A DNA stretch of 64,000 bases from Thalassotalea euphylliae (GCF_003390395.1 NZ_QUOV01000001.1:310001-374000); one strand, 5' to 3'; counted from the stretch's first letter, positions 1-13,158 are shown. Program-made: numbers and translations. The notes: a model not told the origin generated them from the letters alone.

Positions 1-3000
1 GTGGTGAAACGGCTACATTTGACGTGAAATTACCAAACGGTGATGTACTTGTTGAACAAGGTCGTCGTATTACTGCGCGTCACATTCGCACACTAAGCAA
101 AGAAAACGTGACTGAGCTTGAAGTACCAGCAGAATACATTGTTGGTAAAGTGTTATCACAAGGCTACGTTGACGAGTCAACTGGCGAAGTGATCGCCGAA
201 GCAAATGCTGAGATCACACTAGAGCTACTAGCAGCGCTTAGCCAAGCAGGCCACAAGCAACTTAATACGCTTTACATGAATGAATTCGATGTTGGTTCAT
301 ACATGTCAGACACTGTGCGTATTGATAGCACAACTAACCGTTTAGAAGCGTTAGTTGAAATCTACCGCATGATGCGTCCTGGTGAGCCACCAACAAAAGA
401 CGCAGCTGAAGGCTTATTCGCTAACTTATTCTTCTCATTAGAGCGTTACGACTTATCAACGGTTGGTCGTATGAAGTTCAACCGTCGTGTTGGTCTGAAA
501 GAGTCAACTGGTGAAGGTACGTTATCTAACGATGACATTATCCGCGTAATGAAAACCTTAATCGCGATCCGCGATGGTAAAGGTGAAGTGGATGATATCG
601 ATCACTTAGGTAACCGTCGTATCCGTTCAGTTGGTGAAATGGCAGAAAACCAATTCCGTGTTGGTCTAGTACGTGTTGAGCGTGCGGTACGTGAGCGTTT
701 ATCACTAGGTGATTTAGACGCAGTTATGCCACAAGACTTAATCAACGCTAAGCCTATTTCTGCTGCGGTTAAAGAATTCTTCGGTTCATCACAACTTTCA
801 CAGTTCATGGACCAAAACAACCCGTTATCAGAAGTAACGCACAAGCGTCGTATTTCTGCATTAGGCCCAGGTGGTTTAACACGTGAGCGTGCAGGCTTCG
901 AAGTACGTGACGTTCACCCAACGCACTACGGTCGTGTTTGTCCTATCGAAACGCCGGAAGGTCCAAACATCGGTCTAATTAACTCATTATCATGTTATGC
1001 GCGCACTAACGATTATGGTTTCCTAGAAACACCATACCGTAAGATTGTCGATGGCGTAGTAACTGATGAAGTAGATTACCTATCTGCAATTGAAGAAGGT
1101 AACTATGTAATCGCACAGGCAAATGCTGAGCGTGATGAAGAAGGTCGTTTAACCAGTGACTTAGTACCGTGTCGCCACAAAAACGAATTCACGCTAATGT
1201 CGAAAGATACTGTTCAGTACATGGACGTATCGCCACAGCAAATCGTTTCTGTTGCTGCATCACTTATCCCGTTCCTAGAGCATGATGATGCTAACCGTGC
1301 CTTGATGGGCTCGAACATGCAACGTCAAGCTGTACCTACCTTAAAAGTGGACAAGCCACTTGTTGGTACGGGTATGGAGAAAATTGTAGCGGTTGACTCT
1401 GGTGTAACAGCCGTTGCTAAACGTGGTGGTGTTATCGATTACGTTGACGCTTCTCGTATCGTTGTAAAAGTTAACGAAGATGAAATGATCCCAGGTGAAG
1501 CGGGTATCGACATCTACAACTTAACTAAGTACACACGTTCTAACCAAAATACGTGTATTAACCAACGTCCTAACGTACACATGGGTGATCCGGTTGTACG
1601 TGGTGATGTTTTAGCTGATGGCCCGTCAACAGACATGGGTGAATTAGCACTTGGTCAAAACATGCGTTTGGCGTTCATGCCTTGGAATGGTTACAACTTC
1701 GAGGATTCGATGTTGCTTTCTGAGCGCGTTGCGCAAGAAGACCGTTTCACGACAATTCACATTCAAGAATTAAGCTGTATCGCTCGTGATACTAAACTTG
1801 GCTCTGAAGAAATTACTTCTGATATTCCAAACGTTGGTGAATCCGCGTTAAGCAAGCTAGATGAGTCTGGTGTTGTTTACATTGGTGCGGAAGTAAAAGG
1901 TGGTGACATCTTAGTAGGTAAAGTAACGCCTAAAGGTGAAACGCAATTAACGCCAGAAGAAAAACTTTTACGTGCGATTTTCGGTGAGAAAGCAGCTGAT
2001 GTTAAAGACAGCTCATTACGTGTACCTAACTCAGTATCAGGTACAATCATCGACGTACAAATCTTCACTCGTGACGGTGTAGAAAAAGACAAGCGTGCAT
2101 TAGAAATTGAAGAAATGCAGCTGAAAGAAGTTAAGAAAGACTTAGGTGACGAGTTCTCTATTTTAGAAGACGGCATCTACGCACGTGCTAAGAAGCTATT
2201 ACTAGCTGCTGGCATGAACGAGTCTGAGCTTAACAGCATGTCACGCGACAAGTGGTTGGTACAAAACCTTAGCGATGAAGGTCAGCAATCTGAGCTTGAG
2301 CAAATCGCTGAGCAGCACGAAACCATCAAAGCGGAATTCGACAAGAAGTACGAAACTAAGCGCCGTAAAATCACTCAAGGTGATGACTTAGCGCCAGGCG
2401 TACTTAAGATTGTTAAGGTTTACTTAGCCGTTAAACGTCGCATCCAGCCTGGTGATAAAATGGCGGGTCGTCACGGTAACAAGGGTGTTATCTCAAACGT
2501 TGTACCGGTAGAAGATATGCCATACGACGAGAACGGTGTACCAGTTGATATCGTGCTTAACCCACTAGGTGTACCGTCGCGTATGAACATCGGTCAGATC
2601 CTAGAAACTCACTTAGGTATGGCGGCACGCGGTATCGGTGAGAAGATTGATCGCATGATCAAGGCGCAACAAAAAGTTGAGAAACTACGTAGCTTCCTAA
2701 AAGAAGTATACAACTTAGGTGAATCTCGCCAAGACGTAGATATCGACAACTTCTCTGATGATGAAGTAATGCGTCTAGCGCAAAACCTTCGTGAAGGTTT
2801 ACCAATCGCAACACCAGTATTTGACGGTGCGAGCGAGCGCGAAATTAAAGACTTATTCAAGTTAGCAGACATGCCAGAAAGCGGTCAATTCACGCTAACT
2901 GACGGTCGTACTGGTCGTAAGTTTGAGCGTCCTGTAACCGTAGGTTACATGTACATGCTGAAACTAAACCACTTAGTGGACGACAAGATGCACGCCCGTT

Positions 3001-3290
3001 CTACTGGTTCTTACTCACTAGTAACTCAGCAGCCACTAGGTGGTAAAGCTCAGTTCGGTGGTCAGCGTTTCGGTGAGATGGAGGTATGGGCACTTGAAGC
3101 ATACGGTGCTGCCTACACGCTACAAGAAATGCTTACGGTTAAGTCGGATGACGTTAACGGTCGTACTAAAATGTACAAAAACCTTGTTGACGGCGATCAC
3201 CGTATGGAACCAGGTATGCCTGAATCATTCAATGTATTACTTAAAGAGATCCGCTCTTTAGGTATCAACATTGAGTTGGACGCAGAATAA
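1..3290 (+). CDS. rpoB: RNA polymerase beta subunit, 5' end outside the window
   Basis: Beta subunit of RNA polymerase, which with beta' forms the catalytic cleft. The reading frame is open from base 3 to the TAA at 3288-3290, giving about 1095 residues against about 1342 in E. coli, so roughly the first 250 residues lie upstream of the window. The rifampicin-pocket segment is visible near bases 780-930, including [26 protein letters not shown] and [22 protein letters not shown] sequence; residues equivalent to E. coli D516, H526 and S531 are wild type. The C-terminal [20 protein letters not shown] clamp motif is intact. It is followed by rpoC after 102 bases containing a hairpin. Confidence 0.99.
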   Translation, partial: GETATFDVKLPNGDVLVEQGRRITARHIRTLSKENVTELEVPAEYIVGKVLSQGYVDESTGEVIAEANAEITLELLAALSQAGHKQLNTLYMNEFDVGSYMSDTVRIDSTTNRLEALVEIYRMMRPGEPPTKDAAEGLFANLFFSLERYDLSTVGRMKFNRRVGLKESTGEGTLSNDDIIRVMKTLIAIRDGKGEVDDIDHLGNRRIRSVGEMAENQFRVGLVRVERAVRERLSLGDLDAVMPQDLINAKPISAAVKEFFGSSQLSQFMDQNNPLSEVTHKRRISALGPGGLTRERAGFEVRDVHPTHYGRVCPIETPEGPNIGLINSLSCYARTNDYGFLETPYRKIVDGVVTDEVDYLSAIEEGNYVIAQANAERDEEGRLTSDLVPCRHKNEFTLMSKDTVQYMDVSPQQIVSVAASLIPFLEHDDANRALMGSNMQRQAVPTLKVDKPLVGTGMEKIVAVDSGVTAVAKRGGVIDYVDASRIVVKVNEDEMIPGEAGIDIYNLTKYTRSNQNTCINQRPNVHMGDPVVRGDVLADGPSTDMGELALGQNMRLAFMPWNGYNFEDSMLLSERVAQEDRFTTIHIQELSCIARDTKLGSEEITSDIPNVGESALSKLDESGVVYIGAEVKGGDILVGKVTPKGETQLTPEEKLLRAIFGEKAADVKDSSLRVPNSVSGTIIDVQIFTRDGVEKDKRALEIEEMQLKEVKKDLGDEFSILEDGIYARAKKLLLAAGMNESELNSMSRDKWLVQNLSDEGQQSELEQIAEQHETIKAEFDKKYETKRRKITQGDDLAPGVLKIVKVYLAVKRRIQPGDKMAGRHGNKGVISNVVPVEDMPYDENGVPVDIVLNPLGVPSRMNIGQILETHLGMAARGIGEKIDRMIKAQQKVEKLRSFLKEVYNLGESRQDVDIDNFSDDEVMRLAQNLREGLPIATPVFDGASEREIKDLFKLADMPESGQFTLTDGRTGRKFERPVTVGYMYMLKLNHLVDDKMHARSTGSYSLVTQQPLGGKAQFGGQRFGEMEVWALEAYGAAYTLQEMLTVKSDDVNGRTKMYKNLVDGDHRMEPGMPESFNVLLKEIRSLGINIELDAE

Positions 3291-3342
3291 CTGGCCAAGA
3301 GCTACTAGCTGACTGGTATAAACATTACCGTTAGCATACGAG

Positions 3343-3361
3343 GAGGGGAGTTATTCCCCTC
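3343..3361 (+). other. Intercistronic hairpin between rpoB and rpoC
   Basis: GAGGGGA (3343-3349) pairs perfectly with TCCCCTC (3355-3361) around a 5-nt loop. It is followed by TAAAAAGG rather than a T-run, so it is more likely an mRNA processing or stability element than a terminator. Confidence 0.55.
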
Positions 3362-3392
3362 TAAAAAGGTTAACTCCGACAGGAGATAGAGT

Positions 3393-6300
3393 GTGAAAGA
3401 TTTACTTAAGTTTCTTAAGCAACAAAATCAAACTGAAGAATTCGATGGTATTCGCATCGGATTGGCATCACCAGACTTGATCCGTTCTTGGTCATTCGGT
3501 GAAGTAAAAAAGCCTGAAACAATTAACTACCGTACGTTCAAGCCAGAGCGTGACGGTTTATTCTGTGCCCGTATTTTCGGCCCAGTAAAAGATTACGAAT
3601 GTCTTTGTGGTAAGTACAAGCGCCTTAAGCATCGCGGTGTAATTTGTGAAAAATGTGGCGTTGAAGTTACATTAACAAAAGTTCGTCGTGAGCGTATGGG
3701 TCACATCGAACTAGCAAGCCCAGTAGCGCATATCTGGTTCTTAAAATCATTACCATCACGTATCGGTCTTCTTTTAGACATGACACTACGTGACATCGAG
3801 CGTGTTCTTTACTTCGAATCATACGTAGTAACAGAACCTGGTATGACAACGCTTGAAAAGAGCCAAATCTTAACAGAAGAAGAGTACCTAGACGCACTAG
3901 AAGAGCACGGTGACGAGTTCGACGCGAAAATGGGTGCAGAAGCGGTATTAGCGCTTCTTCAACAAATCGATTTGGAAGGTGAAATTTCACAAATGCGTGA
4001 AGAGTTACCTGAGATCGGTTCAGAAACTAAGCGTAAGAAAATCACTAAACGCTTGAAGTTAATGGAAGCATTCGCTCAGTCTGGCAACAAGCCAGAGTGG
4101 ATGATCATGTCTGTTCTGCCAATTCTTCCGCCAGATTTACGTCCACTAGTGCCACTAGACGGCGGCCGTTTCGCAACATCTGATTTGAACGACCTTTACC
4201 GTCGTGTTATCAACCGTAACAACCGTTTGAAGCGTCTTCTTGATCTAGTAGCACCTGACATCATCGTACGTAACGAGAAGCGTATGCTGCAAGAGTCTGT
4301 TGATGCTTTATTAGATAACGGTCGTCGTGGTCGTGCAATCACAGGTTCTAACAAACGTCCATTGAAATCACTTGCTGACATGATCAAAGGTAAGCAAGGT
4401 CGTTTCCGTCAAAACCTTCTTGGTAAGCGTGTTGACTACTCAGGTCGTTCTGTAATCACTGTAGGTCCAACGTTACGTTTACACCAATGTGGTCTTCCTA
4501 AGAAAATGGCACTTGAGCTATTCAAGCCATTTATCTACGGCAAGTTAGAAGCACGTGGTTTAGCAACAACGATTAAAGCGGCTAAGAAATTAGTAGAGCG
4601 CGAAGGCGCAGAAGTATGGGATGTATTAGACGAAGTAATTCGTGAACATCCAGTAATGCTTAACCGTGCACCAACACTTCACAGATTGGGTATCCAAGCG
4701 TTCGAACCAGTACTTATCGAAGGTAAGGCAATCCATTTACACCCATTAGTTTGTGCGGCATATAACGCTGACTTCGATGGTGACCAAATGGCGGTTCACG
4801 TACCGTTAACGTTAGAAGCGCAATTAGAAGCGCGTGCGTTAATGATGTCAACGAACAACGTATTATCACCAGCGAATGGTGACCCAATCATCGTTCCTTC
4901 TCAGGACGTTGTATTAGGTCTTTACTACCTAACGCGTGACCGTGTTAACGGTTTAGGTGAAGGTATGGTATTCGCTTCAGCTGCCGAAGCAGAAAAAGCG
5001 TACCGCACAGGTGTTGCTGAGCTTCACGCTCGCGTTAAAGTGCGTATCACTGAACACGTTCGCAACGAAGCGGGTGAGTTAGTTGCCCAAACTACGTTAA
5101 AAGACACCACAGTTGGTCGTACTATTTTATGGCAAATTTGTCCTGAAGGTTTACCGTTCGAGCTAATCGACCAGCCTTTAGGTAAAAAGCCAATTTCACG
5201 CTTAATTAACCATGCATACCGTAACTTAGGTCTGAAAGAGACAGTTATCTTTGCTGACCACATCATGTACACAGGTTTCCACTACGCGATGATCGCGGGT
5301 GCGTCCGTTGGTATCGACGACATGGTTATCCCAGATGAGAAGTACACTATCATCGACGGTGCGGAAGAAGAAGTTGCTGAAATCCAAGAGCAGTTCGACC
5401 AAGGTCTTGTAACTGCGGGTGAGAAATACAACAAAGTAATCGATATCTGGTCATCAGCTAACGAAAAAGTTTCGAAAGCAATGATGGACAACTTATCGAA
5501 AGAAAGCGTTGAAAACCGTGACGGTGAGATGGAAGAGCAAGACTCATTCAACTCTATCTTCATGATGGCTGACTCGGGTGCTCGTGGTAGTGCCGCTCAG
5601 ATCCGTCAGCTAGCGGGTATGCGTGGTCTAATGGCAAAACCAGATGGTTCAATCATCGAAACGCCAATCACTGCGAACTTCCGTGAAGGTCTAAACGTAC
5701 TTCAGTACTTCATCTCAACTCACGGTGCTCGTAAAGGTCTTGCCGATACCGCACTTAAGACAGCGAACTCTGGTTACTTAACCCGTCGTCTAGTAGATGT
5801 TGCACAAGATTTAGTTGTAACTGAGCATGACTGTGGCACACACGAAGGTCTAACCATGACACCGCTAATCGAAGGTGGTGACGTTGTTGAACCATTACGT
5901 GAGCGTGTACTAGGTCGTGTTGTTTGTGAAGATGTCTTAATTCCAGGTACTGAAGATGTATTACTACCACGTAACACACTAATTGATGAAAAATTATGTG
6001 ACGTGTTAGAAGAGCACTCAGTTGACCAAGTTAAAGTACGCTCAATTATTACGTGTGCGACTGACTTTGGTATTTGTGCCCACTGTTACGGTCGTGACCT
6101 AGCACGTGGTCATATGATTAACCAAGGTGAAGCAGTTGGTGTTGTTGCAGCACAGTCAATCGGTGAGCCAGGTACACAGCTAACCATGCGTACGTTCCAC
6201 ATTGGTGGTGCGGCATCACGAGCGTCGGCAGAAAACTCTGTACAAGTGAAGAACACTGGTACGCTTAAACTGCAAAATGCTAAGTTCGTTAACAACTCTG

Positions 6301-7628
6301 AAGGTCACGTAGTTATTACTTCACGTTCTTCTGAGCTGACAGTTATTGACGAGTTAGGTCGTGAGAAAGAGCGTTATAAAGTGCCTTACGGTGCAGTACT
6401 AGCGAAGAAAGACGGTGAAGCGATTGAGGCAGGTGAAACAGTAGCAAACTGGGATCCACATACGCATCCAATCATCACTGAGGTAGCAGGTAAGATCAAA
6501 TTTGTTGACCTAATCGAAGGTTTAACAATGACGCGTCAAACGGATGAGTTAACGGGTCTATCTAGCACTGTTGTTACTGATCCAAACCAACGTAGCTCTG
6601 CGGGTAAAGAAATGCGCCCAATGGTTAAGCTAGTTGATGCTGCAGGTAACGATGTGATGATCGCGGGTACTGATATTCCAGCACAATACTTCTTACCAGG
6701 TAACGCAATCGTTAACCTAGAAGATGGTGCAGAAGTTGGTATCGGTGACGCATTAGCACGTATTCCACAAGAGTCTTCTAAGACTCGTGATATTACCGGT
6801 GGTCTACCGCGAGTTGCTGACTTGTTCGAAGCGCGTAAGCCGAAAGAGCCTGCAATTCTTGCTGAGAAGACGGGTATCATTGGTTTCGGTAAAGAAACGA
6901 AAGGTAAACGTCGTCTATTGATCACGCAGCCTGATGGTACGGTATACGAAGAGATGATTCCTAAGTGGCGTCAACTTAACGTGTTCGAAGGTGAATCTGT
7001 ACAGAAAGGTGAAGTTATTGCCGATGGTCCAGAGTCGCCGCATGATATCTTACGTCTACGTGGCGTAGCTGATGTTGCTAACTACATCGTGAACGAAGTT
7101 CAAGACGTTTACCGTCTACAAGGTGTAAAAATCAATGATAAGCACATCGAAGTTATCGTTCGTCAGATGATCCGTAAGTGTGAAATCGTTGATGGTGGTG
7201 ATTCAGAATTCCTGAAAGGCGAACAAGTTGAAGTGGCACGCGTTAACATCGCAAACCGTGAACTTGAAGCCGCAGGCAAGCAACCAGCTGAATACGAGAT
7301 GCAAATGATGGGTATTACTAAAGCATCACTTGCAACTGAATCATTTATCTCAGCGGCATCGTTCCAAGAGACAACGCGTGTACTTACTGAAGCTGCTGTA
7401 GCAGGTAAGAAAGACGGTTTACGTGGTCTGAAAGAGAACGTTATCGTTGGTCGCTTAATCCCAGCAGGTACAGGTTACGCTTACCACCAAGACCGTATGC
7501 GCAAGCGTAACGCGGCGATGGAAGAAGAAGTAACAGTATCAGCTGACGAAGCAGCACAAGCACTAAGTGACGCACTAAATGCTGACTTAGACGCTGAGTC
7601 AAACGATCAAAACGATCCAGTGTTATAA
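3393..7628 (+). CDS. rpoC: RNA polymerase beta' subunit
   Basis: Beta' subunit of RNA polymerase, 1411 residues (about 1407 in E. coli). It starts at GTG 3393 behind AGGAG at 3381-3385. The N-terminal zinc ribbon has Cys70, Cys72, Cys85 and Cys88. The catalytic Mg-binding loop [12 protein letters not shown] is at about residue 458. The second zinc site is visible in CGTHEGL and [15 protein letters not shown]. The trigger-loop region (MTxRTFHxGG type) is present. It is co-transcribed with rpoB and followed directly by a strong terminator. The C-terminus is acidic and slightly longer than in E. coli, with nothing else unusual. Confidence 0.99.
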   Translation: MKDLLKFLKQQNQTEEFDGIRIGLASPDLIRSWSFGEVKKPETINYRTFKPERDGLFCARIFGPVKDYECLCGKYKRLKHRGVICEKCGVEVTLTKVRRERMGHIELASPVAHIWFLKSLPSRIGLLLDMTLRDIERVLYFESYVVTEPGMTTLEKSQILTEEEYLDALEEHGDEFDAKMGAEAVLALLQQIDLEGEISQMREELPEIGSETKRKKITKRLKLMEAFAQSGNKPEWMIMSVLPILPPDLRPLVPLDGGRFATSDLNDLYRRVINRNNRLKRLLDLVAPDIIVRNEKRMLQESVDALLDNGRRGRAITGSNKRPLKSLADMIKGKQGRFRQNLLGKRVDYSGRSVITVGPTLRLHQCGLPKKMALELFKPFIYGKLEARGLATTIKAAKKLVEREGAEVWDVLDEVIREHPVMLNRAPTLHRLGIQAFEPVLIEGKAIHLHPLVCAAYNADFDGDQMAVHVPLTLEAQLEARALMMSTNNVLSPANGDPIIVPSQDVVLGLYYLTRDRVNGLGEGMVFASAAEAEKAYRTGVAELHARVKVRITEHVRNEAGELVAQTTLKDTTVGRTILWQICPEGLPFELIDQPLGKKPISRLINHAYRNLGLKETVIFADHIMYTGFHYAMIAGASVGIDDMVIPDEKYTIIDGAEEEVAEIQEQFDQGLVTAGEKYNKVIDIWSSANEKVSKAMMDNLSKESVENRDGEMEEQDSFNSIFMMADSGARGSAAQIRQLAGMRGLMAKPDGSIIETPITANFREGLNVLQYFISTHGARKGLADTALKTANSGYLTRRLVDVAQDLVVTEHDCGTHEGLTMTPLIEGGDVVEPLRERVLGRVVCEDVLIPGTEDVLLPRNTLIDEKLCDVLEEHSVDQVKVRSIITCATDFGICAHCYGRDLARGHMINQGEAVGVVAAQSIGEPGTQLTMRTFHIGGAASRASAENSVQVKNTGTLKLQNAKFVNNSEGHVVITSRSSELTVIDELGREKERYKVPYGAVLAKKDGEAIEAGETVANWDPHTHPIITEVAGKIKFVDLIEGLTMTRQTDELTGLSSTVVTDPNQRSSAGKEMRPMVKLVDAAGNDVMIAGTDIPAQYFLPGNAIVNLEDGAEVGIGDALARIPQESSKTRDITGGLPRVADLFEARKPKEPAILAEKTGIIGFGKETKGKRRLLITQPDGTVYEEMIPKWRQLNVFEGESVQKGEVIADGPESPHDILRLRGVADVANYIVNEVQDVYRLQGVKINDKHIEVIVRQMIRKCEIVDGGDSEFLKGEQVEVARVNIANRELEAAGKQPAEYEMQMMGITKASLATESFISAASFQETTRVLTEAAVAGKKDGLRGLKENVIVGRLIPAGTGYAYHQDRMRKRNAAMEEEVTVSADEAAQALSDALNADLDAESNDQNDPVL

Positions 7629-7651
7629 ACCATAGCACTGAATGATGACTG

Positions 7652-7682
7652 AAAAGGCCGCTCAACTGAGCGGCCTTTTTTA
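7652..7682 (+). terminator. Intrinsic terminator after rpoC
   Basis: Perfect 10-bp stem AAGGCCGCTC / GAGCGGCCTT with an AACT loop and a T-run, 23 bases after the rpoC stop. It ends the rpoBC transcript. Confidence 0.93.
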
Positions 7683-7883
7683 TATGTGAATATCTCTTTT
7701 GTACCACAGCTTGGTAATTTAAGTATTACAAGTATTTCAAATAGGCTTTCTCGCCTGAATAAATAAATGCTCGATATTGCTAAGTCGCAACTAATTCAAG
7801 CACCGTCTATCACCCTTAATTCACCATTCGTTTCCCCAAAGATCCTTAAATATCCTCAAAAAGGATCCTTAATCGCTTTTTGC

Positions 7884-7912
7884 TTGACAGTTCAAAGCTT
7901 GACCATTAGAAT
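7884..7912 (+). promoter_or_regulatory. str operon promoter
   Basis: Consensus TTGACA (7884-7889), a 17-base spacer and TAGAAT (7907-7912) give a predicted start near 7919 and a leader of about 120 nt before rpsL. The 413-base gap 7629-8041 contains the rpoC terminator, a region rich in GGATCCTT-type short palindromes (about 7840-7870) and this promoter. I see no gene in it. Confidence 0.8.
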
Positions 7913-8041
7913 TCTGCGACCTTTTAATCTGTGCCTAGTTGCGTAGTTTTTAAAAGGTTTGATTTTTACACGTTTAAGAGGGTGTGAAGTTGGTAGGTAC
8001 TACTGATGTTCGCACATGTTTTAACTTAATCAGGAGCTATA

Positions 8042-8416
8042 ATGGCAACTATTAACCAATTGGTACGTAAACCACGTGTCAGACAAGTACAAAAAAGTAA
8101 CGTACCTGCGTTACAAGCTTGTCCACAGCGTCGTGGTGTATGTACTCGTGTATATACTACTACACCTAAAAAACCTAACTCAGCACTACGTAAAGTAGCT
8201 CGTGTACGTTTAACTAACGGTTACGAAGTTACTTCTTACATCGGTGGTGAAGGTCACAACTTACAAGAGCATAGCGTTATCTTAATCCGTGGTGGTCGTG
8301 TTAAAGACTTACCTGGTGTTCGCTATCACACTGTTCGTGGCGCACTTGACTGTTCAGGTGTTAACGATCGTAGACAAGGCCGTTCTAAGTACGGTGCTAA
8401 GCGCCCTAAATCTTAA
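8042..8416 (+). CDS. rpsL: 30S ribosomal protein S12
   Basis: Decoding-centre protein S12, 124 residues, exactly the E. coli length. The [11 protein letters not shown] loop (Lys42/Lys43 in E. coli numbering) and [13 protein letters not shown] (Lys87, Asp88) are wild type, predicting streptomycin sensitivity. The Asp88-equivalent is the residue that RimO methylthiolates in E. coli with YcaO as accessory factor; an OsmC-YcaO fusion lies about 22 kb downstream. AGGAG is at 8031-8035. First gene of the str operon. Confidence 0.99.
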   Translation: MATINQLVRKPRVRQVQKSNVPALQACPQRRGVCTRVYTTTPKKPNSALRKVARVRLTNGYEVTSYIGGEGHNLQEHSVILIRGGRVKDLPGVRYHTVRGALDCSGVNDRRQGRSKYGAKRPKS

Positions 8417-8479
8417 CGGTTCTCCGTCAAGTAAGGCCAAACTAACTTTTAATTTTTAATTGTTTTGGGAATATCCTGA

Positions 8480-8974
<495 letters not shown>

Positions 8975-8984
8975 TATAAAGGCA

Positions 8985-9018
8985 AGCGTAGTGACATCTT
9001 ATTGTCACTACGCTTTTC
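8985..9018 (+). terminator. Hairpin (attenuator or partial terminator) between rpsG and fusA
   Basis: Perfect 12-bp stem AGCGTAGTGACA (8985-8996) / TGTCACTACGCT (9003-9014), a 6-nt loop, then only TTTTC. The short T-tract suggests partial termination or an RNA-processing role inside the str operon. Confidence 0.6.
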
Positions 9019-9172
9019 TATACTTCCGATAGGGAGTTACTGGCGTCTTTACAGGCGACTAATTTTCAAAAGTGTTTATCTGCATTGAGTACTTTTTAAA
9101 GTTAGTTTAAGGCAACAAGTTAGCGATATTCAGTAATCGTTCAAAGGTTGCCCTAGCACAGAGGATACATAA

Positions 9173-11269
9173 GTGGCTCGTACAACACCTATTGAGCGTT
9201 ACCGTAATATCGGTATTTGTGCTCACGTTGACGCAGGTAAAACAACAACAACAGAACGTGTACTTTTCTACACGGGTCTATCTCACAAAATCGGTGAAGT
9301 GCACGATGGTGCCGCAACCATGGACTGGATGGAACAAGAGCAAGAGCGTGGTATTACGATTACTTCAGCTGCAACCACTTGTTTCTGGAAAGGTATGGAC
9401 GCGCAATTTGAAGATCACCGCGTAAACATCATTGATACTCCGGGTCACGTTGATTTCACTATCGAAGTAGAGCGTTCATTACGTGTGCTTGATGGTGCAG
9501 TACTAGTACTATGTGCGTCTTCAGGTGTACAACCACAAACCGAAACGGTTTGGCGCCAAATGGAAAAATACGCTGTGCCACGTATGGTATTCGTCAACAA
9601 GATGGACCGTATGGGCGCAAACTTCCTAAATGTTGTTGACCAAATTAAGAACCGCTTAGGCGCTAATGCGGTACCTATGCAGTTAGCGATTGGTAGCGAG
9701 GAAGATTTCACAGGGGTTGTTGACCTAGTGAAAATGAAAGCGATTAACTGGAATGAAGCCGATCAAGGCATGACCTTCACTTATGAAGACATTCCAGCAG
9801 ATATGCAAGACTTAGCTGAAGAATGGCGTGAAAACCTAGTGTCAGAAGCGGCTGAAGCAAACGATGACTTGATGGAGAAATACCTAGAAGAAGGTGATCT
9901 GTCAGAGGAAGAAATCAAAGCTGGTCTTCGCCAACGTACACTTGCTAACGAAATCGTATTATGTGCTTGTGGCTCAGCCTTTAAGAACAAAGGCGTCCAA
10001 GCGGTACTTGATGCCGTAATTGAGTACTTACCAGCACCAACAGAAGTTGAAGCGATTAAAGGTATTAACGAAGACGAGTCTGAAGGTGTTCGAGAAGCTG
10101 ATGACAATGCGCCATTTGCTGCATTGGCATTTAAAATCGCCACTGACCCATTTGTGGGTACGTTAACGTTCTTCCGCACCTACTCAGGTGTTGTTCAAAC
10201 TGGCGACAGTGTTTACAACCCAGTCAAAGGCAAGAAAGAGCGCTTTGGTCGTATTGTGCAAATGCACTCAAACGACCGTCAAGAAATTAAAGAAGTTCGC
10301 GCTGGCGATATTGCAGCTGCAATTGGCTTAAAAGATGTGACTACCGGTGACACGCTTTGTGATAATAACAATATTATCACGTTAGAGCGTATGGAATTCC
10401 CAGAGCCGGTGATCTCCGTTGCTGTAGAGCCAAAAACAAAAGCAGACCAAGAGAAAATGGGTATCGCGTTAGGCAAGCTAGCGGCAGAAGATCCATCATT
10501 CCGCGTAGAGACAGATGAAGAGTCAGGCCAAACCATCATTTCTGGTATGGGTGAGCTACACTTAGATATCATTGTCGACCGCATGATGCGTGAATTCAAA
10601 GTTGACTGTAACGTTGGTAAGCCACAAGTTGCCTACCGTGAAAGCATTCGTTCAACGGTTGAAGCGGAAGGTAAATTTGTTCGTCAATCAGGTGGCCGTG
10701 GTCAATTCGGTCATGTTTGGTTGAAAATGGAACCAATCGAAGGCGATGGTTTCGAATTCGTTAATGAGATTGTTGGTGGTGTGGTTCCAAAAGAATACAT
10801 CCCAGCAGTTGAAAAAGGTTGTAAAGAGCAGATGGAATCTGGCGTATTAGCCGGTTACCCGCTGCTTGGCGTTAAAGTCACGTTATACGATGGTTCATTC
10901 CACGACGTTGACTCTAACGAAATGGCGTTTAAAATCGCTGCGTCTATGGGCTTTAAGAAAGGTGCAATGGAAGCCAATCCTGCACTACTAGAGCCAATGA
11001 TGAAAGTAGAAGTGACAACGCCAGAAGAGAACATGGGTGATGTGGTAGGCGATTTAAACCGTCGTCGCGGCATGATCGATGGGATGGACGAAGGCCCTGC
11101 TGGTATGAAGCTCGTTAACGCGCTTGTGCCATTGGCAGAGATGTTTGGCTACGCAACTGATTTACGTAGTGCAACACAAGGTCGCGCCTCTTATTCTATG
11201 GAGTTTTCTAAGTATGCAGAGGCTCCAAAAGCAGTAGCTGACTCAGTTATTGAATCCCGAGGGGGCTAG
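9173..11269 (+). CDS. fusA: Translation elongation factor G
   Basis: GTPase that drives ribosomal translocation and takes part in ribosome recycling; 698 residues against 704 in E. coli. GTG start. The G1 loop [15 protein letters not shown]3 DTPGHVDF and G4 NKMDRMG are visible, followed by domains II-V with GRGQFGHV and the C-terminal [12 protein letters not shown]. It is in the normal str operon position, but is separated from rpsG by 198 bases that contain a hairpin. A second, divergent EF-G (fusA2) lies 4.1 kb downstream on the other strand. Confidence 0.98.
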   Translation: MARTTPIERYRNIGICAHVDAGKTTTTERVLFYTGLSHKIGEVHDGAATMDWMEQEQERGITITSAATTCFWKGMDAQFEDHRVNIIDTPGHVDFTIEVERSLRVLDGAVLVLCASSGVQPQTETVWRQMEKYAVPRMVFVNKMDRMGANFLNVVDQIKNRLGANAVPMQLAIGSEEDFTGVVDLVKMKAINWNEADQGMTFTYEDIPADMQDLAEEWRENLVSEAAEANDDLMEKYLEEGDLSEEEIKAGLRQRTLANEIVLCACGSAFKNKGVQAVLDAVIEYLPAPTEVEAIKGINEDESEGVREADDNAPFAALAFKIATDPFVGTLTFFRTYSGVVQTGDSVYNPVKGKKERFGRIVQMHSNDRQEIKEVRAGDIAAAIGLKDVTTGDTLCDNNNIITLERMEFPEPVISVAVEPKTKADQEKMGIALGKLAAEDPSFRVETDEESGQTIISGMGELHLDIIVDRMMREFKVDCNVGKPQVAYRESIRSTVEAEGKFVRQSGGRGQFGHVWLKMEPIEGDGFEFVNEIVGGVVPKEYIPAVEKGCKEQMESGVLAGYPLLGVKVTLYDGSFHDVDSNEMAFKIAASMGFKKGAMEANPALLEPMMKVEVTTPEENMGDVVGDLNRRRGMIDGMDEGPAGMKLVNALVPLAEMFGYATDLRSATQGRASYSMEFSKYAEAPKAVADSVIESRGG

Positions 11270-11312
11270 CCTTTTTTAAAGGTGAACTTTCTCGCACTTT
11301 AGTGGTGGTGCA

Positions 11313-11369
11313 CAAGGCACTGGCATTGCTTTGACAAGAGAATTCGCATTCTCTACAATCAGTGCCTTG
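11313..11369. repeat. Nested inverted repeats surrounding the tuf promoter
   Basis: CAAGGCACTG (11313-11322) is the exact reverse complement of CAGTGCCTTG (11360-11369). Between them, within the promoter spacer, AGAGAAT (11337-11343) and ATTCTCT (11348-11354) form a second perfect inverted repeat with a TCGC centre. The symmetry therefore frames the -35/-10 region and fills its spacer. An operator, cruciform or start-site hairpin are all possible. Confidence 0.7.
11331..11359 (+). promoter_or_regulatory. Dedicated tuf promoter
   Basis: TTGACA (11331-11336), 17-base spacer, TACAAT (11354-11359), so near-consensus. The predicted start is near 11366, about 75 bases before tuf. It would let EF-Tu be made in excess of the rest of the str operon. 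Confidence 0.85.
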
Positions 11370-11440
11370 CTGCTCAGTGGTCAACAGTCGCTAAGTGCTA
11401 AAAATTAAATTTAATTGGTAATCTTTAAGGTACATGTAAA

Positions 11441-12625
11441 ATGGCTAAAGAAAAATTTGAACGTTCGAAACCGCACGTAAACGTTGGTACTATCGGCCAC
11501 GTTGACCACGGTAAAACTACTTTAACAGCTGCTATCTCTGCAGTATTAACAAAAACTCACGGTGGTGAAGTTCGTGATTTCGCTCAAATCGATAACGCTC
11601 CAGAAGAGCGTGAGCGTGGTATTACAATCAATACTTCTCACATCGAGTACGATACAGAAACACGTCACTACGCACACGTAGACTGTCCAGGTCACGCCGA
11701 TTATGTTAAAAACATGATCACTGGTGCTGCTCAAATGGACGGCGCAATCTTAGTATGTGCTGCGACTGATGGTCCTATGCCACAAACTCGTGAGCACATC
11801 CTTCTTTCTCGCCAAGTAGGTGTACCTTACATTATCGTATTCTTAAACAAGTGTGACATGGTAGACGACGAAGAGCTACTTGAGCTTGTAGAGATGGAAG
11901 TTCGTGAACTTCTTTCAGAATACGACTTCCCAGGTGACGACTTACCAGTAATCCAAGGTTCTGCATTAGGCGCACTTAACGGTGAAGCACAATGGGAAGA
12001 GAAAATCCTTGAGCTTGCTAACCAGTTAGACACTTACATTCCAGAGCCAGAGCGTGCAATCGACGGTGACTTCATCTTACCAATCGAAGACGTATTCTCA
12101 ATCCAAGGTCGTGGTACTGTAGTAACAGGTCGTGTTGAGCGTGGTATCATCACAGTAGGTGACGACGTAGAAATCGTAGGTATCAAAGAAACTACAACTA
12201 CTACTTGTACTGGTGTTGAAATGTTCCGTAAGCTTCTTGACGAAGGTCGTGCGGGTGAGAACTGTGGTGTTCTTCTTCGTGGTACTAAGCGTGACGAAGT
12301 ACAACGTGGTCAAGTACTAGCTAAGCCTGGTTCAATCACTCCACACACTAAGTTCGAGTCTGAAGTTTACGTACTTACTAAAGACGAAGGTGGCCGTCAC
12401 ACGCCATTCTTCAAAGGCTACCGTCCACAGTTCTACTTCCGTACAACTGACATCACTGGTGCTGTAGAGCTTCCAGAAGGTGTAGAAATGGTAATGCCTG
12501 GCGACAACTTGAAGTTTGTTGTTGAGCTAATCAACCCAATCGCGATGGACGAAGGTTTACGCTTCGCAATCCGTGAAGGTGGCCGCACAGTAGGTGCTGG
12601 TGTTGTATCTAAAATCATCGACTAA
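11441..12625 (+). CDS. tuf: Translation elongation factor Tu
   Basis: EF-Tu delivers aminoacyl-tRNA to the ribosomal A site; 394 residues, same as E. coli. GTP-binding motifs [17 protein letters not shown] and NKCDMVDD are present, with RGITINTSH for the switch I region. It ends the str operon. The final dozen codons plus the terminator behind them are repeated five more times downstream (12741-13475). Codon use is strongly biased, as expected for a very highly expressed gene. Whether a second tuf exists elsewhere cannot be seen from this window. Confidence 0.99.
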   Translation: MAKEKFERSKPHVNVGTIGHVDHGKTTLTAAISAVLTKTHGGEVRDFAQIDNAPEERERGITINTSHIEYDTETRHYAHVDCPGHADYVKNMITGAAQMDGAILVCAATDGPMPQTREHILLSRQVGVPYIIVFLNKCDMVDDEELLELVEMEVRELLSEYDFPGDDLPVIQGSALGALNGEAQWEEKILELANQLDTYIPEPERAIDGDFILPIEDVFSIQGRGTVVTGRVERGIITVGDDVEIVGIKETTTTTCTGVEMFRKLLDEGRAGENCGVLLRGTKRDEVQRGQVLAKPGSITPHTKFESEVYVLTKDEGGRHTPFFKGYRPQFYFRTTDITGAVELPEGVEMVMPGDNLKFVVELINPIAMDEGLRFAIREGGRTVGAGVVSKIID

Positions 12626-12655
12626 TATCGATAGATTCTAGAATACACAACGAAG

Positions 12656-12679
12656 AAGGTCGCGCAAGCGGCCTTTTTT
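12656..12679 (+). terminator. tuf terminator, array copy 0
   Basis: Stem AAGGTCGC / GCGGCCTT (one T.G wobble) with a GCAA tetraloop of GNRA type, then T6. It is 31 bases after the tuf stop and is the native terminator of the str operon. Confidence 0.93.
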
Positions 12680-12815
12680 GCGCCCTGGGGTTTAGCAAAT
12701 TGTGGTGCTATTTAAAGCGGCTGAAATAATACGCTGATGCTAGGTGCTGGTGTTGTATCGCTATACCTAAGGGAAGCATCGACTAAACTCGATAGAGTCT
12801 AGAATACACGTTGAG

Positions 12816-12839
12816 AAGGTCGCGCAAGCGGCCTTTTTT
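12816..12839 (+). terminator. Array terminator, copy 1
   Basis: Identical hairpin to copy 0: AAGGTCGC, GCAA loop, GCGGCCTT and T-run. Confidence 0.88.
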
Positions 12840-12974
12840 GCGTTTAGGGTTTAGTAAATTGTGGTGTTATTTAAAGCGGCTGAAAGGATTCGCTGATGCT
12901 AGGTGCTGGCGTTATATCGCTATACCTAAGAGAAGCATCGACTAAACTCGATAGGTGCTAGAATACACGCTGAG

Positions 12975-12998
12975 AAGGTTGCGAAAGCGGCCTTTTTT
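12975..12998 (+). terminator. Array terminator, copy 2
   Basis: AAGGTTGC / GCGGCCTT with a GAAA loop. The C-to-T change in the left arm is tolerated as a second G.U pair, and the loop stays GNRA. T-run intact. Confidence 0.88.
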
Positions 12999-13133
12999 AC
13001 GTTTAGGGTTTAGCAAATTGTGGTGCTATTTAAAGCGGCTGAAATAATACGCTGATGCTAGGTGCTGGCGTTGTATCGCTACACCTAAGAGATGCATCGA
13101 CTAATATCGATAGACTCGAGAATACACGTTGAG

Positions 13134-13158
13134 AAAGGTCGCGCGAGCGGCCTTTTTT
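13134..13158 (+). terminator. Array terminator, copy 3
   Basis: AAAGGTCGC / GCGGCCTTT with a GCGA (GNRA) loop. One extra A-T pair compared with copy 0. T-run intact. Confidence 0.88.

Noticed and set aside
3667..3990. Antisense ORFs of 60-130 codons within rpoB, rpoC, fusA and other highly biased genes
   Set aside because: Shadow frames produced by strong codon bias in real genes; none has its own start context or family match.
7684..8041. tRNA or small RNA gene upstream of rpsL
   Set aside because: No cloverleaf-like T-loop GTTCxAxxC in a suitable arrangement was found; the region is explained by the promoter and leader.
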